Source: Anaeramoeba flamelloides (lineage: Eukaryota > Metamonada > Anaeramoebidae). Taken from it: a stretch of 64,000 nt of DNA. The translations under genes were made by a program, and so were the position numbers. The notes below the pieces were generated by a model that saw only the letters and a program-made list of their open reading frames with translations, searched no databases and was not told the DNA's origin. Shown here piece by piece: positions 11,160 through 22,545 of the stretch. The stretch lies in NCBI GenBank assembly GCA_027625915.1, contig JANTQA010000012.1:10378501-10442500 (forward strand), given 5' to 3'. Every line of letters starts with the position of its first letter. Within the stretch, counting starts at the first letter, position 1.

Positions 11160-12240
11160 TCAAAATGGAGAAGATCGAAAATTACTATTAATTCTTTATT
11201 ATCTTCTGGTGACGCTAAAAAAAGATAAAAACATTACAAAATATTTGTTAGTATATGGAATTCTTAAAATTCACATTTTCTAAAAAAAGAAAGATCATTT
11301 TTTCTTTTTTGAGACCTTAAATAATTTTTTATCTTACCTAACCTAATGAGTGATTTTGCAAATATATTTTTCATTAATAGATCTTCCAATATGAAATTCC
11401 TTAGCCCTTTTCCCACAAAAACCCTCTATCAAATTTAACAAATTAACTATTATGTTTTGAGAGTAACCAGACAAAACGAAAAAAAATACACATCAATAAA
11501 ATATGAAGTGTGTAGGGTTTTTGGTAATGGTGATTCTGTTCAAAATATCAAAGAGTATAAATAATATACTTAAAAGCTTCGTTGAGAACTTCAATTCAAG
11601 AAAAAAAAAACAAAAGAATCAACACAAAAAAACTTTCAAAGACTCAGATAAAACCACAATTTCATCGGTAAGAATTATTATAAATTGAGGAGACAATTCA
11701 ACAATTCAACAATTCCAGTAGAGTAGGTTCCACTGTTAAGACATAAACTTGCAACTCAATTTAAGGCACTTAAAAATCTCAAGTTAAACCACAAAATTGA
11801 AATTCTAATAAAATAATTTGTGTAAAAAAAAAATATTAAAAATTTTACATTAATTTGAGATTTTTTTGTACTTTTATTTAAGTTGAAAGTTTGCGTCTTA
11901 AAATTGGAACTGACTGTAATTCAATTTACAAAACTCATTGACAAATGTGATCTTTATAACTTAGAGTTGTATATCAATAGTCTTTGTTGATGATAGTCAT
12001 TTTTTAGGCAACCAAATCATGATTGTTTTTCTTTTTCATTGTCAAGTTTCTTAATAAAAGGTGTTCGAGTTTCGGCTTCCTTAAAAATTTCTTCATAATT
12101 TTTCATAAAAAAAATGACATAAAATGAGTTTTTGATCATAATTGAATAATATCTCAATGATCACTCCTTTTATATTCTAAATAGGATTGGATCAAAAGAC
12201 TTTTAGACAACTTGATAAATTGTCCGACGTGTCCTTAAAA
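11160..12240. repeat. Long dispersed repeat, copy 1, interrupted by a MITE
   Basis: Several blocks align in order with 55095-55945: an AGAAAGATCATTTTTTCT block, a CCTTTTCCCACA block, GTTTTGAGAG, a GAAGTGTGTAGGG block (GAAGTGCGTTTGG in the other copy), a TTAGAGTTGT block and GGTGTTCGAGTT. The 200-bp MITE at 11719 sits between two of these blocks. The short frames inside are not preserved between the copies. The family is unknown; a decayed transposon is the simplest reading. Confidence 0.55.
11719..11918. mobile_element. Palindromic TA-flanked MITE, copy 1 (diverged)
   Basis: The element is 200 bp, flanked by TA on both sides. The left end is TAGAGTAGGTTCCACTGTTA and the right end TTGGAACTGACTGTA. 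The two arms are mirror images around an A-rich centre and contain AATCTCAAGTTAA / TTAATTTGAGATT. The TA target and CAGT-like ends fit a Tc1/mariner non-autonomous element. Confidence 0.7.
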
Positions 12241-13068
12241 TGAAAAAACTTTATTTTGACTTTTTGAAATAATTTGTTTACTTTACAAAAGGAAAAAATG
12301 TCAAAATTAATACTTTGAATATTTGTTTTAACATTAAAAACAAACTTTAAGAACATTATAATGTAAATTAGAATTGTCTAAAAATCTAAAGTTAAATAAT
12401 ACTTTTTTATCAAAAATACTGTCAGTTTTTTAATTCTCGAAAATTAAAATCTCAGAAAATTGAACAATTGTACCCCAAAAAACCCTTTGTTTTCAACTGA
12501 TTACCCAATAACCATTAACTTTTTTTTTAATGTTAATTGCAAAATAAAAAGATCCAAATTTTCATTCAGCTTTCCAAAAAAAATACTTATCTCAAGAATT
12601 AATATTAAATATCAAACTTCCTAATTCTATCAGAGTAAATTAATAATTCCTACTCCTTTTACGAATTAAAAAATTGAAATTCTACTATGATTTTATAAAA
12701 TTTTTTTGGAAAGATGATTGAAAATTTTGTTTGATTCATTGTTCAACAATTAGTATATCATAAAATTGTTTAAACACTAAGAGAAAATAATTCTTGAATG
12801 TAAGTTTTAAAATTGTAATTCTCAAGTAAAAATTAAAACTGAAATTGTTTGTATTGAAACTACTCTTTTAAAAATTGATCAAGAGAACGAAACAAAGAAA
12901 AGTTGTAATTTATTTTTTAAATTAGTCTTCGATCAACAAAATCAGAAAGAAATATCAATAAAAAAAATAAATCAATTTCAATTCTTAATCTTTGAAATTA
13001 AACCTAGAATTTTTTGAAAATGTCAAAAAAAAATGAGTTTATTTATTATTTTTCAAAAATAACAAAAG

Positions 13069-16000
13069 ATGAATAATTTTGTTGTATTGATTTTTTTTTC
13101 TTCTTTTCTTTTTGGGATAAGGTAACGAATCTTTTTCCTTTTTAAAATTAATCAAGTGATTTTTTACAAAAAACAAAAGAGAAAGAAAAAATGAAATAAA
13201 GCATTAACAAACAAAAACAACATATCTGTTGTAATTGTTTTTTTTTTTTCAAAACAACCAAAATGATCAAACCAAATTTCCAAAATTTTCAAATTGTAGC
13301 CTTGCGATGGGCTATTGTATTCCAGAGAAAATTGAAACAGGGTTGTCTTGTAGCAACAAGAAATATGTGAGCCTTGGACAGGCATGCAATCCTACTCAGG
13401 GGATCTATTGCTATGCTAATCCCTATTATTTAAACAATGTGTGCACGAAAGAAAACACCGGGGCGTCATGTACACAAAACTCTGATTGCTATGGTGGGTT
13501 ATGTACAAAAAATAAGGTGTGCACAAGTAAAAAGGATTGTGGCGATCTCTGTGAGGACGTAGAAGAGTGTTGGAGTGGGCAGTGTGATTCCAATGTCTGC
13601 TCGGGATTACCAAAGGGTACAGCATGTGATCCTTCACACTCTGAAGGTAGACAATGTGATAAGGGCTTATATTGCGATGCGAAAAGTACTCAGTGTGAAA
13701 GTGCATTAGACGATGGTGCTGAATGCTATAGCCATATCCAACCAAATTTTGTTGACATTGGAGTGGTTTGCCTGGCAAGTTCTGTTTGTGACATTGACAA
13801 AACTAACCCAACGTCTGGTGTCTGTGTGAAAAAATTCTCGGTTCAAATCGGAGAGGACTGTAAATCTTCTGAAGTCTGTGCCTTTGGTTTAGCTTGTCAA
13901 GGTGGGAAATGTGTTGCAAGTCACACATCTTGTAATGAAGATCAAGGAAAGTATTGTCCTTATGGATCTCAATGTCTCTGCAATACAATCGCCAAGTTTT
14001 GTTTAGCTCTAACTAATAACCTTGAATCAGACGATGGGACATGCAGCCAGCCAATCAATTACGACTGCACTCATGAAATTTCATATTTAATGGATTGTAT
14101 CCAAATAAATGGCTGTCAAGAAGAAACCCATAACGTTAAGGGTACCTGTGTTTATGACAATTGCTATGATTTACTTGTAGAATATCAATGTTGTTTAATA
14201 CAAGATGATCACGTCAGCTCTTATTATGTTTTAAGTGGCATGGAATGTAATAAATGTAATACCCACGAAGCATATGCTGGTCTTGATAAAATATGTGAAC
14301 CTGCTAATAATAAGTAAGCTATTTTTTATCTTAAAATTAAGAAATTTCACAAATTATCTAAATAGATATTCTTATGTTTATGATAAGAATAAAACAAAAA
14401 CAAAATTTTGCAACTTATGCAAAAAATATTTAAACCTAGATACAGATGAAGATATCGATCATTTTTTTTAGGACTACCCATTCTATAAAGAAAATCGAAT
14501 AATTTGGATTAAAGATTTAATTCAAATTAACAAAAATAATAAGAATAATATCTTTGATATTATTCGAAATAAAGACTCATTTTTTATTTTATCATTAGTT
14601 AATGATAAAGAGAATTATGATTCTTTATTGAGATTTCTAAACAAAAATTTAGAAATTAGGGAAAGTGCCTAGGTTTTCCAGAATTTCAAAAGAATTGAGG
14701 AAAATCTATGATTTTACTCCACTCTTTTAAATCCTGGAAAACCTAACGGCTGTAAGAGGAAATTGATTTCCTCCCTTCAAAATAAAAAAAAAAAAAAAAA
14801 AGTAAGCTATTTTTTACAGTTTTATTTAATTTACAGTGATCAAAATAATGCGTGCACAAAGACTATAATCGATGTTTTAAAATATTATCCATATTTTTTT
14901 TTTCTTCTTGCCACAAGGCAACATCCAATCTACTATCAAATAGTATACCTAAGTGAAAATCAATTTTGAAAGTAAAGATCTGGTTATTTTAAGTAAAATT
15001 TAAATTATTCATGCAAATAGTTGATAATTTTCCAGATCATTCTCAATTTTTTTGAAATTTTTAGTTTTTTTTCTAATTAAAAGTTTTTCAAAAATTTACT
15101 CTATTGTTGAGATAAATTTTGCAATTTGATCCCTTCATTTTTAGAATTTCTTTTTAAATAATAGAACTTTAAGAAACCAATACCATATTTTTTTAGGGTT
15201 TATTATCAGTTTCTTTGATTGGTTAATGTATAGGTCTTCTATAACAAAAAAAAACACGCTTTTTATTTTGAAACACGTTTAAAAATTTTTTTGCAGGCTT
15301 TATTTTGACTAGAGTACAATAATTGTTTGAAAGAAATGAAATCTTGTCAAGATCTTTAAATTTTTTTTTTTTTGTAATTTGTGTTTTGGCTTTATTAAAT
15401 TGATGAGTTAACCTCATTTCAACAACTAATTAATTTATGTTTATTTTTTGAATTCCAAAATTTCAAAATTTTCCAAAAAAAGTATTCAATTATCGTTATT
15501 AATAATTAAATCAATTTTTAAAAATTGAAAAACTTATTTTTAGTTTTATGTTTAAAAAGTTGTGATTTCGAAAGAAAATTTTTTATTTTGTTATTATTTT
15601 TAATCACGAATATTTTAATTCAAATATCAACCAATAAAATTAATTCAAGTATAGGTCATTAAATAAATGAGTATTTGATGAAAGTTTATCAAAAGTTTCT
15701 CAATTAAATTTAGATCAATATTCAACCAAAAATTTTTATTCCCTAATGGATTAGTGTCACCATAGATTTCTCAATAATCAAAGTATGTTGTAATTGGGTG
15801 TAAATGATATTAGTTCGCCATGTCTCAAATAGCTCTAAAAAATCTATTATAAATCTTTTGCACAATAAATTATTATATTTTTTACTAATGATCACAATTA
15901 AAAATTTTCATTTTTGAAAATATTTTTTTTAATTCCTTTTCCAAATCTAAAGTTAGAAAACCCAAATTCCAGTCTTCTGGTATTTAATAATTTAGATTTA

Positions 16001-19000
16001 GAACTTCCAAAAGTAACTATTTTTATAATTTTTTAATTTCAAAGACTAATTCAATTATCAACAACATAAAAGCACAAAGACGATTATTGTTGTTTACTTT
16101 TTATAAACCTAATTGTAGTCTCAAGATATTTCCATGATTTGAGAAATAATTTGTCAAAAAAAATAATTTGTTTATTATTTAATTTTTAAAAAAAAACGAA
16201 TTTTTTAGTAACTAATCTACATTTCATCAAAAATTTAAGAAAGATATTTTGCAACTTTGTAGTCTGAATATTAATAATTCAATCTTTAAATTTATGGCTA
16301 TATGCAGATTTTATTCTGAAATTGTTGGGGTTTTTGACTAATAAATAGATCATTTTAAATTGATGAGATCAACAAATATTACTGCTTGACTAATAGATTT
16401 TTTAGAGACATTTGAACCATCTAGCACTAATTTGGTTAGGTCCAATAAAAACATACTTGTTACTAGGCTTCTGTTTGGTAGACGCTAATCCCTTAAGTTT
16501 CAAAAAAAGTTGTTTTCTTGATTTAAAAAATTTTAATTATTTAACTATGAAATTTATGATTCTTTAATGATTTATATTAGATTACTTCAATTATAATCTG
16601 TTTTCAAATATTTTATTGTATTACCCCACCAGGATTGTTTTCAATCTATATATCTCTTTCCATTCTATTTTTTTTATCATATCATGAATTCATTTCTTTT
16701 CCTCAATAAACCTAATTCAAAAGATTTGGAGACACCCAAAATCAAAAATATCAAAAAAATTTCTAATTTATTTTATTTTCCCAAAGTGAACATTAAATTA
16801 AGTTTAAATTATCTAGTATTAATTTTAATATTGGTAATTACTATTATCCAAAAAAAAAAAAACAAATTAAAATAAAAAAAAAAAATAGATTTTGTTATGA
16901 TAATTTATGGTGTAATGAAAACACTGGTATATGTGAAGCAGATAATACAGGTGATGATTGTAACAGTAACACTGAATGTTATGGGGGGATTTGTATTTCA
17001 GGCAAATGCTCGACTCAAAAATTTAATGGTGATAAATGTACCAGCGATTCTGAATGTATTAGTGGCAATTGTGACTCGAATATCTGTATGGGAAAACCTG
17101 AAGGTACAGCATGTGATCCTGATAAATCAGGAGGAGAGGATTGTGATCTCAATTTATTTTGTGATTCTGTTACTTCAACATGTATCAAATCACTGCAACC
17201 TGGCGAAGAATGTACAATTCGTCTATTACCATTTTCCAATGATATAGTATCTGTATGTACACCGGGATATGTTTGCGAGGGTAAACAATTTTCAGATAAT
17301 GCCACCTGTAAATTAATATATGGGGGGGTAGAAGGATCTAAATGTGATACTTCGTATACGTGTCAGCTTGATTTAGCATGTCAGGATGGGGTATGTACCA
17401 ATCTAACTGATAACAAATGCGATTACCAAACAAAGTTCTGTCCATATGGTCATTATTGTCAATGTAATTCCAATACTGCATCAGGAATTTGTCAAGAATT
17501 AAGCAACCAAAATTGCCAAAAGCAAGCTGATGAACTAATTAGCTGCGCTGCAACATACAATTGCCCAATCACTGAAAAATATGAAAAGGGTACATGCCTA
17601 TATATATCGTGCTTTGATTTTATTCAAAAATGGCAATGTTGTTTACGGGATGGGTATGAAGAAACATATTTCATGAATAAGGGTATTAGTTGTAAAGCAT
17701 GCCCAGATGTGAGAACCTTTCATAAACTTGGGGAATCATGTGATAGCTCAAAGGATAGTGTATGTTATGAAAACCTATGGTGTAATACAAATTTACAAAC
17801 TTGCCAAGCAGACAACACAGGCTATACTTGTAGCAATTCTTTGGGATGCTATGGAGGATTATGCATCAATGGGATGTGTTCACTGCGAAAGGAAGTTGGT
17901 GAAAAATGCCAAATAGATGATGAATGTTGGTCAGGCAATTGCAGCACTGATATGGGTGAATGTGAGGGTATTGGATTTAATGGGGTATGCGATCCTACAT
18001 TAAATTATGGCCATAGCTGTGGTAAGGGGTTATATTGTGACTTCCAATCAAAGCTGTGCCTTGCTCAAAAGAAAATTAATGAGGATTGTTGGAGCCCCAT
18101 TGAGCCCAAGTATATGGAATTAACAGTTGTGTGTGCATCTGGTTTAATTTGTGATTACAATGCTCATAAGGAGAGCGGGCAATGCCGATTAATGTGGTCT
18201 GGAGCGGAAGGGAGTGATTGTAGTTCCTCCAAGGTCTGTGAAATGGGTCTTGCCTGTCAAGACAATAAATGTACAAAGTCCTTTGAAAGGTGTGATGGAA
18301 ATACCCAAGAGTGTCCAGTTGGATACAATTGCATTTGCTCTGGCGATCATTTATCTGGCAAATGTGAACAGTTTGCAAACACCAATTGCCAAGAATACGT
18401 TAGTATTGTGGTTCAATGTTTGGGAAAATATAACTGTGGAAATGAAAAATATTTTGCTAGGGGCACCTGTGCTTATGAAAATTGCTTTGAAGAAATTGAG
18501 TATTTGGAATGTTGTAAGCAAAGCGGCTTTGAGAAGAGCTATTATTTAAACACAGGCTTTAATTGCAAAAAATGTAGCATAAACAATAAATATGTTGGAT
18601 TAGGGACTCAATGTAACACCGGAAACACCTTTTGTTATAAGAACTTATGGTGTAGCCCAAAATCGAATCTATGTGAAAGAGATAACACTGGTGAAATATG
18701 TACCACCGGAACTGAATGCTATGGTGGTGTCTGTTCAAATGGCAAATGTACCGTTATGAAGGCTAATGGAGATAACTGTACAAGTGATGTTGAATGTTTA
18801 TCTGGTGAATGCTTAGGCAAGAAGTCATGCCATGGACTATCTCCAAATGCAAATTGTGATCCATCCAAATTAAGTGGCCATCAATGTGATGTTGGATATT
18901 TTTGTGATTCAATAACTCGTACCTGCATTTCTCAAATAAAGCCCGGTGAAAATTGTATTGAACATTTAATTCCATATTTTGCAGACTGGGGCACAGCTTG

Positions 19001-22000
19001 TACCGCTGGTTATATGTGCGATGCAGATAGCAGTAATTTCACAACAGGGGTCTGTAAGCAACTATTCTCTAGAATGGAGGGGGATCCCTGTGATCGTTCA
19101 ATCATCTGTGAAAGTGGCCTAGCCTGTCAATATAATAAATGCACCAAGTCATTTGAGAAATGTAATTTACATAGTTTACATTGTCCCGAGGGGTATTATT
19201 GTAAATGTAACTCAAATCAAGAAGATGGGACTTGTATTCAAACGGCAAACACAAATTGTCAAATTTATTATGAAGAATTGATTAATTGTATTGATGAAAA
19301 TGGTTGTTCCTTAGATATTTCAATAAACGAGGGAACATGCCTTTATAAGTACTGCTTTGAAGAAAGTCAAAGATTGGAATGCTGTAAATCAGACAAGGGC
19401 TATCAAAATAAATATTTCCTAAACCAAGGAATGGAATGTCATAATTGTGTCAAAAATTATTATGGTGGGGTTAGTGATGAGTGTGATCTTGATCAAGAAA
19501 TGTTATGTCTGAAAAATTTATATTGTAATTCAAATTTGAAGAAATGTAAAAAAGATAATACTGGTTCAACTTGTACAAAGGGAAGCGACTGTTCTGGTGG
19601 CCTCTGTGTTAAGCAAGTTTGTGCAGTAATGAAATATGTTGGTGATGAGTGTCAAATAGATCAAGAATGTTGGAACACGAATTGCCAGAATAATGTTTGT
19701 TCAGGTTTTTCAGTAGGTACGCCTTGCGATCCATCCAAATTGGGTGGGAATCAATGTGGTGTTGGGTTGTTTTGTGATTCCAAGACAAAGGAATGTATTC
19801 CTCAGATCCGCAATAATTCTAATTGTATGTCACATTTGGCACCTCATTATCAAGATTATGAAAATGTTTGTGAGCCTGGTTATGTTTGCGATCCAGATGA
19901 TCTTGGGTTTGAGAAAGGTACCTGTAGACAATTATATTCCGGTATGGAAGGGGACTCATGTGGTAACTCGATTACCTGTCAATTGGGCTATGCCTGTGTA
20001 ATGAATAAATGTAATCCAAATATAGATACCTGTAATGACAAAACGCATCTTTGCCCTCAAACCCATTATTGTAATTGTAATTCTAATCAAACGGAAGGTA
20101 CATGTATTGAAATTTCGAATGATAATTGTAAAGAAAAAGCTGAAAATTATGTAAATTGTTTAATTGTAAATCAATGTAATTATCCAGAACAAATCGGTAA
20201 GGGGCAATGTAATTATAACTATTGCTTAGAAGAATTAATTCAATTTGAATGTTGTTTACAAAGTGGCTATAATGATAGTTACTTTTTACATTCGGGGGTA
20301 AATTGCACCCGTTGTCCATTTATTCAAACCTTTAGTAAACTCAGTGAGCCATGTGACTTATTAAATGAAATGTAAATATTGATTTTATATTTTTTTTTTT
20401 TAGTTTTTTATTTTAATTTTTTATTTGTCTTATGATATTGTCTTCACTTTAAAAAAAAGTTGGACAAAAAAGTTTTTGAAAAAAGAATTTCAGGAAAACA
20501 GAATACAAAAATGATGATGAATTTCAATAGAATAGAATTAATGAAATATTTTTTTAAAATTTCCTTTTTATTTTATTATTTATCTATCAAATTTAATAAT
20601 TTCTTTTTTTTTTTTAATAAAAAAATAAACACAAAAATAAATTTCAATAAATCATAATAGTTTTTGTTATGATAATTTATGGTGCAATGAAAAATCTGGA
20701 AAATGTGAAAAAGATAACACTGGGGAAGAATGTGAAAACGGAGCTGAATGTTATTGTGGGATGTGTTATAATGGTCAATGTATTACCAAAAAATATAATG
20801 GGGTGACTTGCTCGATTAATGAAGAATGTTGGAATGATAATTGTCAATCAGGGGTCTGTACCGGGGTTGCAATAGATTCCCCTTGCGACCCAACGGATTC
20901 TTATGGATCTGAATGTGGTAAAGGGTTATTTTGCGATTCAATAACAAACAAGTGTATTAAGCAAATACAGCCTGGTAGTGAATGCTATTCTCACCTTTTT
21001 CCCTATTTCACCGACTTTTCACTAGCTTGCACAGCAGGTTATTATTGTGAAAATACCGATAGTAGCCAATCAATTGGATATTGTAAACGATTATTTTCTG
21101 GCAAGGAAGGTGAAGCTTGTGGCAAATCAGATACTTGCCAATTGGGGCTATCCTGTCAAGATCATAAATGTTCAGTGGAAGTTTTTAAATGTGATTTAAC
21201 AACAAATAATTGTCCGTGGGGGTACTACTGTAAATGCTCAACTACAAATACTTTTGAAGGAACCTGTGTCCAATATGCTAATACAGAATGCCAATATGAA
21301 GCTGAAATGTTCGTTAATTGTTTGGAATTAAATCAGTGCCCCTTTGAAAAGAGAATGACTAAAGGCACCTGTGCTTATAATGAATGTTACGATAAGTTGC
21401 AAGGCTTTGAATGTTGCCTCCAAGAAAATGATTTTGAAGATTTTTATTATCCTCACACAGGAGTAGATTGCAATACATGCTCGATACATCATAAATATGC
21501 CGGAATTGATGAAGACTGTAATCCCTTCCTAGATCAACATTGCTTCGATAATCTTTGGTGCAACTTTAATGATTACAAATGTAAATATGATAACACGGGT
21601 GGCGATTGTAGTAATGGCTTGGACTGTTATGGTGGTGTGTGTAGTGAAGGTATTTGTACAGGTGTCAAAATGAATGGAGAAAAGTGCACTGAAAACAAAG
21701 AATGCTATAATAAAAATTGTGTGGATAAGAACTGTAAGGGATTATCAGAAGGTGCCCAATGCGACTCTTCATACTATGGTGGAGAATGCGATGAAGGACT
21801 ATTTTGCGATTCAAAAACAAACAAATGTATTAAGCAAATACAACCAAACGAAGAATGCTATTCCCACCTGAGCCCATATTTTGTTGAAATTAATTATGCT
21901 TGTACCCCTGGCTATATTTGTGAAAATACGGATAGCCGTAAATCAATTGGTTATTGTAAAAAAATGTATTCTGGCAAGGAAGGAGATTCCTGTGGCACTT

Positions 22001-22545
22001 CCAAATCTTGTCAAATGCCCTTAGCTTGCCAAAATTATCAATGTGTTTCCAATTTGTACACTTGTAACCAGGTCGAGAAGTTTTGTCCAGTTGGAAGCTA
22101 TTGTTATTGTGATAGCACTGAACTTAGTGGGGTGTGTGTATCAAACGCAAACACCAACTGCCAAGCACAAGCACAATCTTTAACTACCTGTATCATCAAT
22201 AATAATTGTGGTCAAGGATACTCATTCGTGCCAGGTACTTGCATATATGATAACTGCTTCCATGAGCAATCTAAATTGGAATGCTGTAAAAGATCTGATA
22301 TTGGTGAAGATACTTATTACTTGAATAAAAACGTCTGGTGTGGATACATACCCACACCTACGCCTTCATCTACACCAACACCTTCAAATGGAATTGATAA
22401 GATCCCAAACAATACCAATAATAATGTCAAATTAGGAATTGGTGTTGCGGTTCCCTTGTCTATTGCTTTAATTGCAATTGCTTTCTTTCTGTGGCCAAAA
22501 AAGAAAAAAGTGATTAAAAAAGATGGTGATTTACAAGAACTTTAA
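13069..22545 (+). CDS. Giant cysteine-rich repeat type I membrane protein, four exons
   Basis: Exons 13069-13121, 13300-14313, 16889-20371 and 20661-22545 join in phase to 2145 codons ending TAA. Donors are GTAACG, GTAAGC and GTAAAT; acceptors are TGTAG, AATAG and AATAG. Exon 1 encodes a signal peptide (MNNFVVLIFFSSFLFGIS) cut off from the body by a 178-nt intron. The body holds seven units of about 290 residues. Each has an FCYxNLWC opening, a DNTGxxC..CYGGxC segment, CDP...GxxCxxGLxCD, a central EGDxC..CxxGLACQ and a closing GTCxYxxC...ECC. It ends with a PTPTPSSTPTP stalk, one membrane helix (LGIGVAVPLSIALIAIAFFL) and a basic tail KKKKVIKKDGDLQEL. It should be a disulfide-rich surface or vacuolar protein; an adhesin or receptor role is inference. 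I do not recognise the repeat as a named domain. Introns 2 and 3 fall at the same place in two different units, just before FCYDNLWC. Confidence 0.88.
14312..14816 (+). mobile_element. 5'-truncated LINE with 17-bp target-site duplication, in intron 2 of the Cys-rich gene
   Basis: The insert is 14329-14799, about 471 bp. It is bracketed by two identical copies of AAGTAAGCTATTTTTTA (14312-14328 and 14800-14816) and ends in a poly-A tail of about 17 A. These are marks of target-primed reverse transcription. The frame from 14331 encodes the C-terminal end of a non-LTR reverse-transcriptase protein: a zinc-finger-like FCNLCKKY...DEDIDHFF followed by YPFYKENR, as at the end of RTE/Jockey/I-type ORFs. 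It is broken by a TAG at 14469-14471 and ends at TAG 14670-14672. The expected Cys before YPFY-type Pro is Tyr here. A 3' hairpin follows (14673-14750, TTTTCCAGAATTT against AATCCTGGAAAA). The element is dead and truncated, but the exact target duplication suggests it is not old. Confidence 0.85.
14837..15310 (+). repeat. Dispersed repeat of about 475 bp, copy in intron 2
   Basis: It begins TGATCAAAATAATGCGTGCA and ends near GGCTTTATTTTGAC. It is highly similar along its length to 48725-49200. A reverse-orientation copy lies at 1186-1659 and a worn copy at about 42985-43425. Marker blocks shared by the first three are TTTGATCCCTTCATTTTTAG, AATAATAGAACTTTAAGAAA and TTGATTGGTTAATGTATAGG. It has no preserved reading frame, and its origin is unknown. 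It contributes to the large size of this intron. Confidence 0.8.
16713..16853 (+). repeat. Fragment of the 516-bp inverted-repeat element, in intron 2
   Basis: The string GACACCCAAAATCAAAAATAT and the following blocks (AACATTAAATTAAGTTTAAA, TAGTATTAATTTTAATATTG) match the left end of the element at 26009-26524. The fragment stops about 35 nt before the acceptor of the third exon. Between 15310 and 16713 I see only AT-rich sequence. Confidence 0.6.

Larger units (their letters stand above)
9003..13068. other. Gene-free AT-rich stretch with repeat copies
   Basis: No supported gene. Repeats present are a hairpin repeat at about 10591-10728, a long dispersed repeat at about 11160-12240 (second copy at 55095-55945) with a palindromic MITE inside it (11719-11918), and a poly-T run at about 11094-11120. 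The remainder is low-complexity AT-rich sequence with no frame I can support. Confidence 0.6.

Noticed and set aside
14763-14969. 68-codon frame after the LINE poly-A tail
   Set aside because: It runs through the poly-A tail, the duplicated donor and the dispersed repeat; the Cys-rich protein resumes at 16889 instead.
17015-20319. Several 70-110-codon frames on both strands within the Cys-rich gene
   Set aside because: They overlap the third exon, which has a complete periodic Cys pattern in its own frame; the shadows inherit openness from it.
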